A stretch of DNA of 64,000 nt from contig JADFUC010000979.1 of NCBI GenBank assembly GCA_019722365.1, forward strand, positions 124,001 through 188,000, given 5' to 3'. Of the stretch, positions 32,301 through 43,686 are shown in pieces (the first letter of the stretch is position 1; the number at the start of each line of letters is the position of its first letter). The notes beneath the pieces were generated by a model, which was not told the DNA's origin, ran no database searches, and saw only the letters and a list, made by a program, of their open reading frames with translations. The translations under genes and the position numbers were made by a program. This stretch comes from Lithospermum erythrorhizon. Taxonomy: Eukaryota > Streptophyta > Magnoliopsida > Boraginales > Boraginaceae.

Positions 32301-34646
32301 TGAATGGTCAAAGAAAAAGCATAATTAAAGACTCTACTTGAAACTAAACTATATAAGTGAAAGAATTAGACCAAAAGTCGATCAAATGTAATCTTTACTA
32401 CGGTATATATATTAGGCATTAATTGAATTATAAAGTGTCATATACATAACTTTTTGTGATGGAGAATATGAAATTATATATGTTTGGTAGCAATAAAATA
32501 TAGCCTCTTGATATGCGTATATGACGTATAATATAGCATCTTTGAGAAATATATCATTGAATCATGTATAAGGATTGAGTATACATGTATGAAGAGTTAT
32601 GATGCCTAAAGCACAAATATGTATCCACAGGAGCTGCTCAATTGAGTTAAAGTAGAAAATATTTGAATATTTAAAGTCATCGAAGATGGATTACAAGTTG
32701 ACTGCATTATTAGACATTTATTTACATTATCATTTTATTGATTATCGTGGATATCTGAAGTGTACAAATAATTAATGTCATACCTTTAACTTTTGTATTT
32801 ATATCGTACCTATGTAATTGTATGATATATTTGTTTACTTATTACGTGGTATGAGACATTTGAATTATTTAGTGTAAGTTGACATTGATCTTACATATTT
32901 TTATTGATGATTAGTTATTATTGATGATATAAATATTCATGATATTATAGAAGATTCGATTATAGTTTATAGAGACTCTAGAAGAGTTTACAAGTTGAAT
33001 AAATTATATGAATAAGTTGAATGCGAGAACTTCTTGTAGAGGTTACCGGGTTATTAAACAACGATGTTACTCTTAGATTTAGAATCAAATCTTGTATAAA
33101 GGTATATACAAGCCAATTGTTAAATAGCAATTATAAATTCATACTCACAGCCAGAGTTCTCAATTAAATGAGATTAAGCAAGAGATAATTTTAGTATCTC
33201 GTCAGGAAGACATGAGCTTTTGAGTAGCGAAGTACCCGATTCTAATGTATATCTGGCGATACATGATTGCGTAATCATGCGTATTGACAAGCGATTTGTA
33301 GCGTTATTTGGATATTCTTGAATAATCTAAGCGAGTGATCTGCATCGCTGAGATCGATATGCGTTGTCTTCTTTTAAAGCCAATGATTTTTTTGAATTTT
33401 CTTGATAAGGTTTTTAATTAGACAATTGCTTGAATCATATACAAGAAATATAATATTTTATTTCCATTTAGGTTTTTTGTTCATGAGGTTTTCTAGTATT
33501 TATTTAACCAAAAGATAGTTATACGAATGATCTTACATGGCGTTGTATTTACATGTAAAGATCGGGAGAAAAGTTTATAAAATGACAATTTATGCTTATG
33601 AGCTTAGCTTATTATTGAAGCTCACGAAGAGAACTGAGAGTTTATAGCTTGTAGAAGAAGGAATTACGTTATTGGAACTCGCGAAAGCTTTCAAGAGTTA
33701 TAAGCTTCTTGAAGAAGGAATTTGAGATGAAATATCGTTGATAAGTCACATTCAGTACACTAACAATTATAATATCGCAGGATGTGATAGGCGTGTCTGA
33801 GAGAGAAAGTCTGAAAAGATTATTTGATCGTGAGTATCATATATAAGTGTTATTGAAGTAGTAATATATATTAGGAGGAAATATCGACACGGATGCATTG
33901 AAATGAAGTTAAATATATAAGGGATATAGATTGTTCGATAAGAACATTCAATTTATACCTGATTAATTATGCGAATCGTAATACTTATATGATCTATATT
34001 GTAACAAAATCATCAGGATGCCGTCATGGATGCGTTCACGATTATGTGAAGCAAACTATCGACAGCATCGTCCTACCGTGTAGAAATCTTGAAATGCGAG
34101 AAGAAGGTTGTGAATCGTTTGGTTGAGGAATATGATCGACGGATCCGCACTTGTGATTTATTATATGAAAGTTGGCGAATTCGTGGCGATCTTTATGACA
34201 ATAATTGTAAATGTGTTCTTGTGAGTAAAATGAATAGCATGTCAGAAGATAGAACAAAAAATATATTGGTTTCTTATTTACCATGATTTTAGAAGAATTG
34301 TGAAATCGATTTCAACAGGTCGCTCTGTGATAATTTAGGAGATATTATCACTAAGTAAAGCTACTATCTCAATATTAGAATTTATCCAAAAGTATGTAAG
34401 CTACGTCATTAAAAATGTCCAAGTGATGTAGTGGGTAGGGGAGTTAAAAAAGCAGCGTTGTCTCTTTTTCATGTCGTGGTTTTTATCCCACGATGGTTCA
34501 CTATTAAGGTTTTAATGAAACTGACATTTTATCACGTATATTACTGATATGCCTTTGTTTTCGCTTGGTGAGGTTTTGTCCCAAAGCGGATTTTCTTAAT
34601 AAGATTTTAACGAGGCGTATTAACGTGATTGGAAGCGTTGAGGGAG

Positions 34647-34840
34647 TATATGGAAATAATGGATGCTTGGCTTGTCAATAAAGTCGTGCTTGTTAGACGA
34701 GGAATAAACGATTAAGAAGAAGTAAATTTCTTATTTGCAGTTATACGTGAAATGTATTGTATAAATAATAGTTATGTATTGAATAATAAAATTTATTCCA
34801 GTCTTTTCTCTTATTCTCTGTTATATTGATACCAATATCA
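34647..34840 (+). repeat. 3' LTR of the decayed Copia element
   Basis: Aligns with 29256-29498 from the GAAATAATG words near its start through the AATAAAATTTATTCC run. It is preceded by the polyprotein end and the characteristic GAGGG run. Confidence 0.65.
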
Positions 34841-34931
34841 AATTATCCCCCTCCCATTATTTGTGGTTTTCCTTTCCGGTCTTCACAATTTAACTTGAAA
34901 GCACTGTAAAAAACGATAACAAACACAACAA

Positions 34932-35409
34932 GGTTCAACAAAATTAAATTAAATTAAATCAGAAACATGAAAATTGATTGTATATTTTTATTGGATTCAA
35001 TTAATTAGTTTGAATACTATGTTAATAATTTATTATATTTTTGTTTTATTTGATTCGATTAATTAATTTGAATATCATGTTAATAATTTATTGTATTTGA
35101 TTTTATTGGATATAATTAATTTGTTTGAATGTCATTTTAATAATTGAAAGTATTTTGTTTTAGTGAATTCAATTAATTAGTTTGAATATTATGCTAATAA
35201 TTGATTGTATATTGTTTTATTGGATTCAATTGATTAATTTGAATATGACTTTGCAGCTTCCAAAACAGAAACATGACATTGATTGTATTTTGTTTTACTG
35301 AATTCAATTGATTAGTTTGAATATTATGTTAATAATTGATTGAATTCTGTTTTATTTGATTCGATTAATTAATTTTGAGTATTATTTTCAGGTTTCAGAA
35401 AACAGGAAT
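34932..35409 (+). repeat. AT-rich tandem array carrying copies of the TFIIF-alpha acceptor/start block
   Basis: Seven units of about 57-60 bases start near 34991, 35050, 35107, 35163, 35221, 35298 and 35356, each like TTGGATTCAATTAATTAGTTTGAATATTATGTTAATAA in content. Two points carry a second motif that copies the region just before the real start codon: CAGAAACATGA at 34960 and TTGCAGCTTCCAAAACAGAAACATGAC at 35251. Compare TTTCAGGTTTCAGAAAACAGGAATATGAC at 35387-35413. The array probably sits in a 5' untranslated intron; a plausible donor CAAG-GTTC is near 34932. Its last unit forms the acceptor tract. Confidence 0.75.
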
Positions 35410-38400
35410 ATGACGATTGATTTGGTAATGAAGCCGTCGTGTAGCGGTTGTGGATCAACGGTGGAGCTGTACGGCAGCAACTGCAAGCACTTGACGCTGT
35501 GCGTTTCGTGTGGGAAAACTATGGCGCAAAATCGGGGGAAATGTTTCGAGTGTGGGACTCCTATCACTCGTTTGATCCGTGTGAGTTCTCGTTAAGAAAT
35601 TATTCAATTTTCATGGTTGACTTTTTAATTTCGAACTTTTAAGTATTTTTGTGTCTGTTGTATAATATTTGGTGAATAATATCGGGGCTGATCCTCAACG
35701 TACTTTAGATGCATCCTTCATGATTCACCGCTTTGAGATTTATACATATGCATCGGATAGTTACATATAACTAGTCATAATATCCTTGTAGTGTATGGTA
35801 TTCTAAAACGGGAGTCATATAAAGAGGCATGAGAAGAAGGTAAAGGATCATTTCCATTACATTACTACATATTTCTAAAAGATCGTCCAAAATCAATGTC
35901 TTAGGAATTCTAGGCCTTTGATTGTTAAGCTTCTACAAATGTGCCAAATAACTAATTTTTAGTATCTTTTCATGTCTTAGGAATACAATGTTCGTGCATG
36001 TTCTAGCAGCGACAAGAATTTCTTCATTGGAAGATTTGCCACAGGCCTTCCAAACTTCTCAAAGAATAACGATAACAAGTGGTCTCTCCAGAAGGAAGGC
36101 TTACCACAAGGGCGCCAAATTACTGATACCTTACGGGTATTTATTTGTCTTCATTTTAATTTGGATTTGCAAGTTTTGACAACCATGAACATTAGGTCTT
36201 CTCAATGCAGTGTTTTATTTCTTATATCCACTCCCTAGTTGAGTTAATTAGATTGAGGACAAACTAGAGTCATAGATCTAGTACCACTACCTTTAATATT
36301 CTTACATTGTAGCAAGGATCCTGTCAGTAGTCAGCTTTCAATTGTGTGTGTTTTTTTCATTCTGCTATGCTCGAAGATTAGCAGTTTATGCATTTTGGTA
36401 TTACCAAAATACATGTTCGCTATAACTTCTATTTTTATGTTTATACTACTTTTCATGTTCATTTTTTTTTTCTAATTGAGAGGGCTAGGTTGTTGAGGCT
36501 ACATGTCATCAAACACAACGCTGGGTTACTGTCTTACTTCTTTCTGCCAGATTTTCAATCTTGTAAATTTGTCTCTTTATTATTGTCTCATTGGATTGTG
36601 TAGGAGAAGTATAAGAACAAACCATGGCTGTTGGAGGATGAAACAGGATCTCAATATCATGGCCCGCTAGAGGGTTCACAGTCAGCAACGTATTACCTCT
36701 TAATGTTACAAGGGAGAGAGTTTGTTGCAATACCTGCTGGATCCTGGTATATAGAATTCTTGACGATTTTCATAATATTTGTAGGCTTTCCATTTATGTC
36801 GTTGAACTCTGTGGGTTTATTTTCTGCCCTTGTGGTATGCTTGATTGTGTAAACAGATCGTTAACAAGGGTATTCTGTGTACCTTAGGTATAACTTCAAT
36901 AAAGTTGCACAATATAAGCAGCTCACATTAGAGGAAGCAGAGGAGAAGATGAAAAATAGACGTAAAACAGCAGACGGGTACGAAAGATGGATGATGAAAG
37001 CAGCAAACAATGGAGCTGCTGCATTTGGCGAAATTGAAAAACCTGATGACAAGGAGGCTGGTGTCGGTGGTGGGAGGACTCGTAAAAATGGTGGAGGTGA
37101 TGAGGAGGGAAATGTGTCAGACAGAGGGGAGGAAGATGAAGAGGAAGAGGCGGGAAGAAAAAACAGACTGGCACTCAACAAAAGAGGTGGTGATGATGAT
37201 GAAGAAGGTCCTAGAGGGGGTGATCTGGATGGGGATGATGATGACAGTGAAAAAGGTGAGAAAATGCTTCCTATTGGCTGCATGACATGCCATTCATTAT
37301 GTGCTTCTTTGTTAGTTTTGTTATTGAATGGTAGCTGCAGGGCGTTATCGATCCCTGGTTCTATTTTTCAGTGTTAATATTGATCTAGGCAGGATGGGTT
37401 TTTTGAATGTCTCTTCCATCATGGCTTCTCAGTAGCTCTGAACATTCATGATATCCTTAGGTGATGATTGGGAGCATGAAGAGATATTCACTGATGATGA
37501 TGAAGCTGTTGGAAATGATCCTGAGGAACGGGAGGACCTATTAGCCCCAGAAATTCCTGCTCCTCCAGAAATTAAGCAGGTTCATTCACTTGAAATGTTG
37601 TTCCCAATTTATTTTCTGTTGGCCAATCTGTGCTATTGCACCCTATTAAGATATTCTCTCAGTTGGCATGAACTTGGTAAGGGAAGTGGACAGTGTAAAA
37701 TCAGAAGAAACAGAAGGAAAATAAATCATAGACCTTTCATTTTCCGTTTATAGATGATATCATGCCTAGATGAATCAGAAAGGAAAGAAATCATAGGCAT
37801 TCACTTTTTGTTTATAGATATGGGAATCTCTTTTCCGACTCTTATATTTTGCTCAGATGACTATGATTATGTGTTATGGTTTGGCTTTTTCTACCTTCCC
37901 AAACCGTTTTAACCCTTCCATTTTATTCTATAGTTTCCCTTTGAGTCCAACTCTCTGATTGGTAAATCCTGATATCTTGTGTGATTGGTTCAGGATGATG
38001 ATGATGATGATGAGGAGAATGGTGAAGAGGGAGGGGGTGGGTTGAGTAAATCTGGGAAAGAGCTGAAGAAATTGCTTGGGAGGGCCAATGGTATGAATGA
38101 GTCAGATGGGGATGATGATGACGATGATGATGATGATGACGATGTAAGCCCATTCGATACTATCTTCTTTAAATTCAATATCTAATGAGAAATAGCTATT
38201 CACAGTCGAAGAAATATTAACCTGAACTACGTCAGAACTGATCTAATGGAACACATAACCAATACAGCTCCAAGCTTCCATCCAATCTGGATCCTTCTTC
38301 AATTGTTGATTGACTTGAATCAGGGATCCCGGGTTATCATGTTTTTACATATTCTTTCAATGAGGCTTCTATTTTGAAATTTTAATTTAGTAAATAGTTT

Positions 38401-39913
38401 TCAAGATGTAAGGAGTAATATATAAGTGAAATGTTTTATGATCAGAATAGTAATTGTTGGATCTCAAGTATCACCATAGTTACACGCTGATTTTTTCAAG
38501 TTGAACTGGGCTAGCTATTTCTCAATCAAATTATTTAAAAGATGGCTTACTTGCTGCCTAGGCTTTCTCCTACTTCGCTTATCAAAGCAGAATCACTGAC
38601 CCGTCCCTGTTCCATCGGAGTGAAGATGATATCATGTTATGTTCTGACTGGAAATAGTCTTTTTCCTTACACATAATGACTAAACATCTTTGGTTTTTCT
38701 TGGTTGACATAGTTGGAAGATGATATACCTGTTCTGGCTCCAAAGAAGGAGGTCGTTAAAGATGAACCAATTGATACCAGTCCACCATCAAAACCAGCAG
38801 CTTCTGGATCTAGCCGTGCAACACCATCTACCACCAAAACATCGAAAGGGAAACGAAAAACTAGTGATGATGAACCAAAATCTGCTAGTGGAGCTCCTAC
38901 GAAAAAAGTGAAGACAGAGAATGTGAGTTACATGTATTAAATGATTTATTCTCAAGCTCCAATTTATTTAATTTTTTAGAATTTGATTCTAAATAACTAC
39001 AGTTATTTGTATATATTTTAACCTGGCACTTAATAGTTAAAAAAATAAAAATAAAAGAGTCGACACTTTTTGTTTATCTTTCAATTTTGCACGCTTTCTT
39101 TGTACTTTAGTTTGGCAGACCTTTCCAATGATAATGTATTAATGGATTATTCTTGTCGGTTTGATGACTTTGAATCTTTCCTGTCCTCCATGCAGGATGT
39201 AAAGCCGGTGAAAAATGAACCAAGCTCTACTTCACGGCCCAGTGTTCCACCTAAAGGGACCTCAACTCCTCCTTCAAGAAGTACGCCAACACCAACTACT
39301 GGCCCTGTGACAGAAGATGAGATTAGGGCCATTTTCAAGCAGAAAACGCCAATTACCACGCAGGACCTCGTTGCCAAATTTAAGGCTAGACTCAAATGCA
39401 AAGAGGTCGGTCGCCTATATTCTATTTCCCATTTATCTGTGCTTATTATGTGCCATGACCTATCATGTGTTGTATGATTTTCTGCTGTTTATTTGGAGTA
39501 TTAGTTAGAATGTGTTATAGCTAAGTCGGAGATGTTATTAAAATAGATTGAAATTAACTATGTGAAGTGTGAAAATTTTATGTTGATCTAGTAAGGGTGC
39601 CTTACTAGAGGTTTCAGTTGGATTCTCAGTGTGGTGGGTTCTTTAAAGGAAAAGGACTATAAAAAATCAAGTAAATTGAACTGTGATTGTCATTCATGGC
39701 ACTTAATCGTGTTCTAGAACATATTACGAGTAATAGAAAGGAAGGTTCCGGAGTATTTAACCTTGGTTGAATTCGAGTCTTTTTTTTTTCTATATTTGAT
39801 GGTAATAAGTGCCCTAAATGCAGGACAAGGATGCCTTTGCAGCCATATTGAGGAAAATTTCCAAGATTCAGAAGATTAACGGAAATAATTATGTTGTACT
39901 TAGGAATAAGTGA
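35410..39913 (+). CDS. TFIIF-alpha: Transcription initiation factor IIF subunit alpha (RAP74)
   Basis: The large TFIIF subunit binds RNA polymerase II, stabilises the preinitiation complex and aids elongation in the nucleus. Exons: 35410-35580, 35981-36136, 36604-36746, 36888-37255, 37461-37579, 37994-38143, 38713-38922, 39196-39405, 39824-39913. All borders are GT/AG and the join is in frame, giving 538 residues, close to the Arabidopsis protein. An N-terminal zinc ribbon (Cys 11/14, 31/34, 45/48), typical of the plant protein, is followed by the triple-barrel dimerisation region (-NFFIGRFATGLPNF-, -KYKNKPWLLEDE-). A long acidic middle and a Ser/Pro/Lys-rich linker come next. The C-terminal winged helix runs from -VTEDEIRAIFKQK- to -ISKIQKINGNNYVVLRNK. 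A second possible last exon lies at 40126. Start chosen to match the family N-terminus. Confidence 0.95.
37994..38143 (+). repeat. GAT trinucleotide runs at both ends of TFIIF-alpha exon 6
   Basis: The exon opens with seven GAT-type codons directly after the acceptor and closes with about eleven directly before the donor. They encode Asp runs. Slippage here would change protein length in steps of one Asp and shift the sequence next to both splice sites. Confidence 0.85.
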
Positions 39914-40400
39914 TGTCTTCCAAGACTGATATTTGGACACAAATTGTAGTTAATTTTCTGTTTTCATTATTTTTGCTTTGAAACTCGGAACTGATTGTTG
40001 GTCTAGAAAATTTGAGATTCTTCCAAGACCATGTAGTTGTTTGTAATCAAATGGGCTTCTTCAAAGTTTACTCATGATGTTGAAAAATGTTTAATGTGTA
40101 TAGTAATAAGTGCTCTGAAATGCAGGAGAAGAATGCCTTTATGGAATTATTAAAGAAGATTTCCAAGATACGAAAGACTAATGGAAAAGTGTTGTGCTTA
40201 GTAAAGTCACATGCCAACCAAGAGTGATGCTTCATGTACAAATAGTTGCCTTTTTCTTTCTTTCTATAGTGCTATATATCAAACTTGGAATAGATTGTTG
40301 GTACAGAAAATTGAGTGGAACTGAGGATCATTTAGTTGCTTGTCTGCTTTCAAGTCCCTCATCAAGTTGAAGAGGCTGTAAATAATGTGTGTGGTCATGC
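39801..40400 (+). repeat. Tandem duplication of the TFIIF-alpha last exon and flank
   Basis: Units of about 300 bases begin at 39801 (GTAATAAGTGCCCTAAATGCAGG) and 40101 (GTAATAAGTGCTCTGAAATGCAGG in type). Homology covers the acceptor, the exon and the 3' flank (AACT-GGAA-TGATTGTTGGT-AGAAAAT and following). Confidence 0.8.
40126..40227 (+). CDS. Possible alternative last exon of TFIIF-alpha
   Basis: Directly after an ATGCAG acceptor is an open 33-codon stretch with a stop at 40225-40227, in the same phase as the standard last exon. It would replace -DKDAFAAILRKISKIQKING- by -EKNAFMELLKKISKIRKTNG- and the tail -NNYVVLRNK by a longer -KVLCLVKSHANQE. The helix is well kept, while the strand at the end is changed. 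Skipping the standard last exon would give a 539-residue protein. Whether it is used cannot be told from sequence; it may equally be a dead copy that has not yet picked up a stop. Confidence 0.5.
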   Translation, partial: EKNAFMELLKKISKIRKTNGKVLCLVKSHANQE

Positions 40401-40758
40401 TTTGTTTTGCATAATCTAAATTTGGAAAATAGAGAAGCAGTTGATGTCCATCAAAATCCATGTTTGAAAAGTAGACATACCTTTCTTATCTTTTCTCTTA
40501 TTAAGGGAAAAGTGCCTTTTAACTTTGATCTTCTTTAGAAGAGAGATATATTGCCCTTTCCCCAATACCTACAACGTTAGGTAAGATGGTAACCAGCTCC
40601 ATCGATTAACAGGAACATAGGTTTGAAGTTTGAACATATATTATTCGTGGTTTAAATCCTAGAATTGGACTGAGTTTACAAAACAAATGTCACAAATAAC
40701 ATTGCAGTTCATAATCTAATGGAAACACAAGCCAACAAAGGACTTAAAAAACAGGAAA
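40228..40758. other. Convergent 3' flanks
   Basis: 3' flank of the duplicated TFIIF-alpha exon facing the 3' end of the phytocyanin gene on the other strand. No further gene seen. Confidence 0.4.
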
Positions 40759-43665
40759 TCAGAGAGCAATCCAGCAGCCAGCAACCACCATTGCGAAAAA
40801 ATGTCCATATACCAGAGTTGAACTGGAGGGGGTTGGAGGAGGGAATTCGGGCGGTGGGAAGATTGGTTCTGGGGGCGAGTCAGGGGCGACGTCAGGCTCA
40901 AATTCTTCTGGTGGTGGTGCCTTGTGTGGTGGTTTCGGCTTTGGTTTTGGCGATGGAGTTGGCTCTGGGACATCAGGAATATCTTCATCCTCATTTGAAC
41001 CATGAGGATTGGTAGCATCTTTGTATTCGGTTGAGATTCCATCTTCTTCATTGTTCTCCTCCTCCTTGTTAGGGTGCACATTGATGTGGAGTTTAAGCCC
41101 TTTCTTGCAGCTCCCTGAGTCGCCGCTGACGAAATATCGGCTGCCTTCACCATCAAGTGAGACTTTGTTGATGCCCTCAGTGTACATCTTGATGGGGTTT
41201 GTTAAATCACATGATGAAAACTCATCGACACTTTCCAACTCTACTAGACTTTCTTGTGATGCAGTCTTGTCGAACCCTGCAACAGAGACCCTTGCTAATT
41301 TTCTTTGTGGGACAACATAATACTTGCACATAACTTATCAATATATTTGAACGTGCATATGCTAATTTTCTTACAAATAACCTAGTTGTTCTTTTAATAG
41401 TTTAATTAACATATTTTAATGTTTTGACTTAATTATGTACATTAGCTAAAGTCTCCGATGTTGGGAAATCAAATAGATTAAAATTAATTAAAGACTAATT
41501 TTGCATATACACAGTAATGCAATATACAATTTCGAATCTGGACGGAAGGAATAACACATACTCCTGCTTGAATAGCTTCCAAAGTCAATGTTGTACTTAC
41601 TGACATAACAAAATAACCCAGATTGATTTAAGGTTTAATAAAACAATAATATATACTCCTACGTCACTTGAAAAATTATAAACTTTTTTTATAATTATAA
41701 ACATGACTTTGATCTTAAATATATTTTATTTGTGTTGTATAATGTTTGATAACAAACAAATATATATTAATGGAAAGAGTTTGAAATATATTAAATTGAT
41801 ATAGTTAATAAGTGAATATTATCTGTCTGAGGCAATATATCTGTCGAAATTTAATAAGTATAGCAAAGTTAAAAGTGGGCCAATCTTTATGGGATGGAGG
41901 TAATGTCTTACAATTAGTTGTAAAACCACACTCTCAATAACTAGAACATGGAGTATCAAGATAATACCCCGTATAAACTATTCTTTTAAGAATTATTTTA
42001 TAATCTTATTTGGCTGAAACTATCTACTGTGTTTAAAAGTTGTCATCTCTGCAGGATTGTTTAGTGCGCGTCTGTCCTTGTATTATTTTAAATGTTGCAC
42101 ACTCTGCTATTAATTTTCGTTTGAATAATTTAGTAGAAAATAAAAAATCTGATATATTGGCCAAACCCAATTCACTTTTATATTTCTTATTATTAAAAAA
42201 AATATTGGTATGGTTTTATATGTTTTATATATTGTTAAAAATATTTTCATAATATTATTTATGTAATTTTCATAATAATACTTTCTTGCAATTTATGAAT
42301 GCTAAACCTTTTAAAATAAGACTTCGATTAAACCAGTGCTTATTATATACTATTTTTAACTTAATTTAATTGATTTTTTTAATTTTTATGTGTCACACTT
42401 TGAACATGAATATTATAAAAAAAAAAATGACAAATAAATTGATGAATTCGAGAGCTTAATAGTAAGCCCGCTTGTCGTTTTGAATTAGAGGAGCATGTTG
42501 TAAAAATAAAATAAAAAATATTATAAAAGTTTAAAACAATGAGAATAAATATCGATGCGGATAAATGGTCTAAATATTACGTATTTGGAGAGAAAATAAT
42601 TATTTTCTTATTTCAGTCACACAAATAGGCAACATAGTGATTTTGATGGAGATTTGGATATTTGAGGATGGTGTACAATATTTAAAGTAATACATAAAAT
42701 AGGATATTAATTAAATAATACATGAGTAAGATGCAATTTTTAAAAAATACCGGTGATTGGGTGCAATTTACCCTTATGGAGTATATGAATATAAAGTTCA
42801 CTAACACTTCTGTGAGGCTTAAGCTAGAACTAATATTTAATTATATAAATTCTAATACCATCCTGCCTCTAATTAATTTTCCATTATATCATAAAATTCA
42901 ATAAATTTAGTCTATCTTCTAGTGATTCACAAAAAAACAATAATTTATTGGCGGATGAGGATGAAAAGTGGACTAACCCATCAGGAATGGGAGTATCTTT
43001 TTTCTTCCTCTACTAAGCAAGCAACATGTCAAGTTAAGAACGTCCAAAAGTACCAAATTTTTACTGTTTTTTGGGGGTGGTTTTATCAATTATGATTTAC
43101 TTTCAAGGAAAAAATAGCGATTTTAGAATATAGTACAAGTAATGTGACAGATATCCTAGCTTGTGCTCGAGCAACATAGAAACCTGCTTCTATCCTTATT
43201 TTTTATTTCATTCAATTAAATTAATTGTTACATTATCATTGAAGAAATTAAAAACATCGGATGGACACATTCATAAAATAAATTTTTACTATTCAAAAAT
43301 ATAATTTTACTAATCATATTTTATAATTATTTGGTTGGGCTTCTACATTTTAACATTTTTTTCTTATGTCAATTTTTTTGGCATTCCTACATTAAAAAAA
43401 AAATTGGTTCGGCCTTTTTTCTTAAATTTAAGAGTATTATTAATAGTTTTTTGGTATTAAGGTAGACCATGCAAGTGTACTTACATATATTGTCACCAAC
43501 TTTGAAGACTCTGCCAGAGGCCCAAGTGGCAAGGTCACTTGAAATGTCCCAACCTTTGTCATCTCCTACAACATGGTGGTGTATTGCTGCAGCCATATGT
43601 CCTGGAATGGCCATTGATAGAAGAACAATAGCCAAAGCTATGTTGGATGTTTTTTGCCCTGCCAT
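40759..43665 (-). CDS. Early nodulin-like (phytocyanin) protein, GPI-anchored type
   Basis: Two exons, complement(43485-43665) and complement(40759-41276), join in frame across a 2.2-kb intron at the usual phytocyanin position (GDNI-W). They give 232 residues. A signal peptide (-NIALAIVLLSMAIPGHMAAA-) is followed by the cupredoxin-like domain (-VVGDDKGWD-, -FKVGDNIWF-, -YFVSGDSGSCKKGLKLHINV). Then comes an acidic and Pro-rich linker (PTPSPKPKPKPP and similar) and a hydrophobic tail after -SSS- that looks like a GPI signal. The disulphide cysteines are present. The copper ligands are not: no His after the WF block, Ser in place of His in the GSC motif, and Leu for the axial ligand. This is the ENODL pattern, a non-copper cell-surface protein. 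An in-frame ATG seven codons upstream (43686) is also possible. Confidence 0.88.
41277..43484 (-). other. 2.2-kb intron of the phytocyanin gene
   Basis: Donor GTAAGT at 43484 and acceptor TTGCAG at 41277 on the minus strand. AT-rich. A region near 41652-41905 starts ACTCCTACG and ends ATGGGATGGAGGTAA, which hints at an old Stowaway-type MITE, but its inverted repeats are weak. Confidence 0.6.
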
Positions 43666-43686
43666 TTTTGCAGGAAACTTGAACAT

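Larger units (their letters stand above)
29256..34840 (+). mobile_element. Ty1/Copia LTR retrotransposon, heavily decayed
   Basis: The 5' LTR (29256-29498) begins TGTTATGAAAATAAT. Its partner (34647-34840) shares GGAAATAATGG-type, CTTGTCAATA, CGATTAAGAA, AAATTTATTCC and TCTTTTCTCTTATTCT words. The CGTTATCAGC run after the left LTR and the repeated pyrimidine/GGTTTT-rich lines before the right LTR are known from small plant Copia families. Remnants of the polyprotein include a phrase like F-TLRGE near 31940 and an RNase H-like DRTKN-I segment near 34235-34270. No frame exceeds about 80 codons. An (AT)n run at 32252-32299 lies inside. Target duplications could not be fixed. Confidence 0.75.

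Noticed and set aside
34042..34284. Frames on both strands near the right end of the decayed Copia element
   Set aside because: The plus strand is the remnant of the RNase H end of the element; the minus frame is its shadow.
36861..37283. Ser/Pro-rich frames antisense to TFIIF-alpha exon 4, and similar ones at 37923-38178
   Set aside because: They are the reverse-strand reading of acidic GAT/GAG repeats in real exons and have no family features.
40716..41320. Plus- and minus-strand frames overlapping the phytocyanin exon 2
   Set aside because: They are out of phase with a clear phytocyanin exon and are explained by its Pro-rich code.
41652..41905. Possible MITE in the phytocyanin intron
   Set aside because: Only the right end (GGGATGGAGG) is convincing; the inverted repeats do not pair well enough to annotate as an element.
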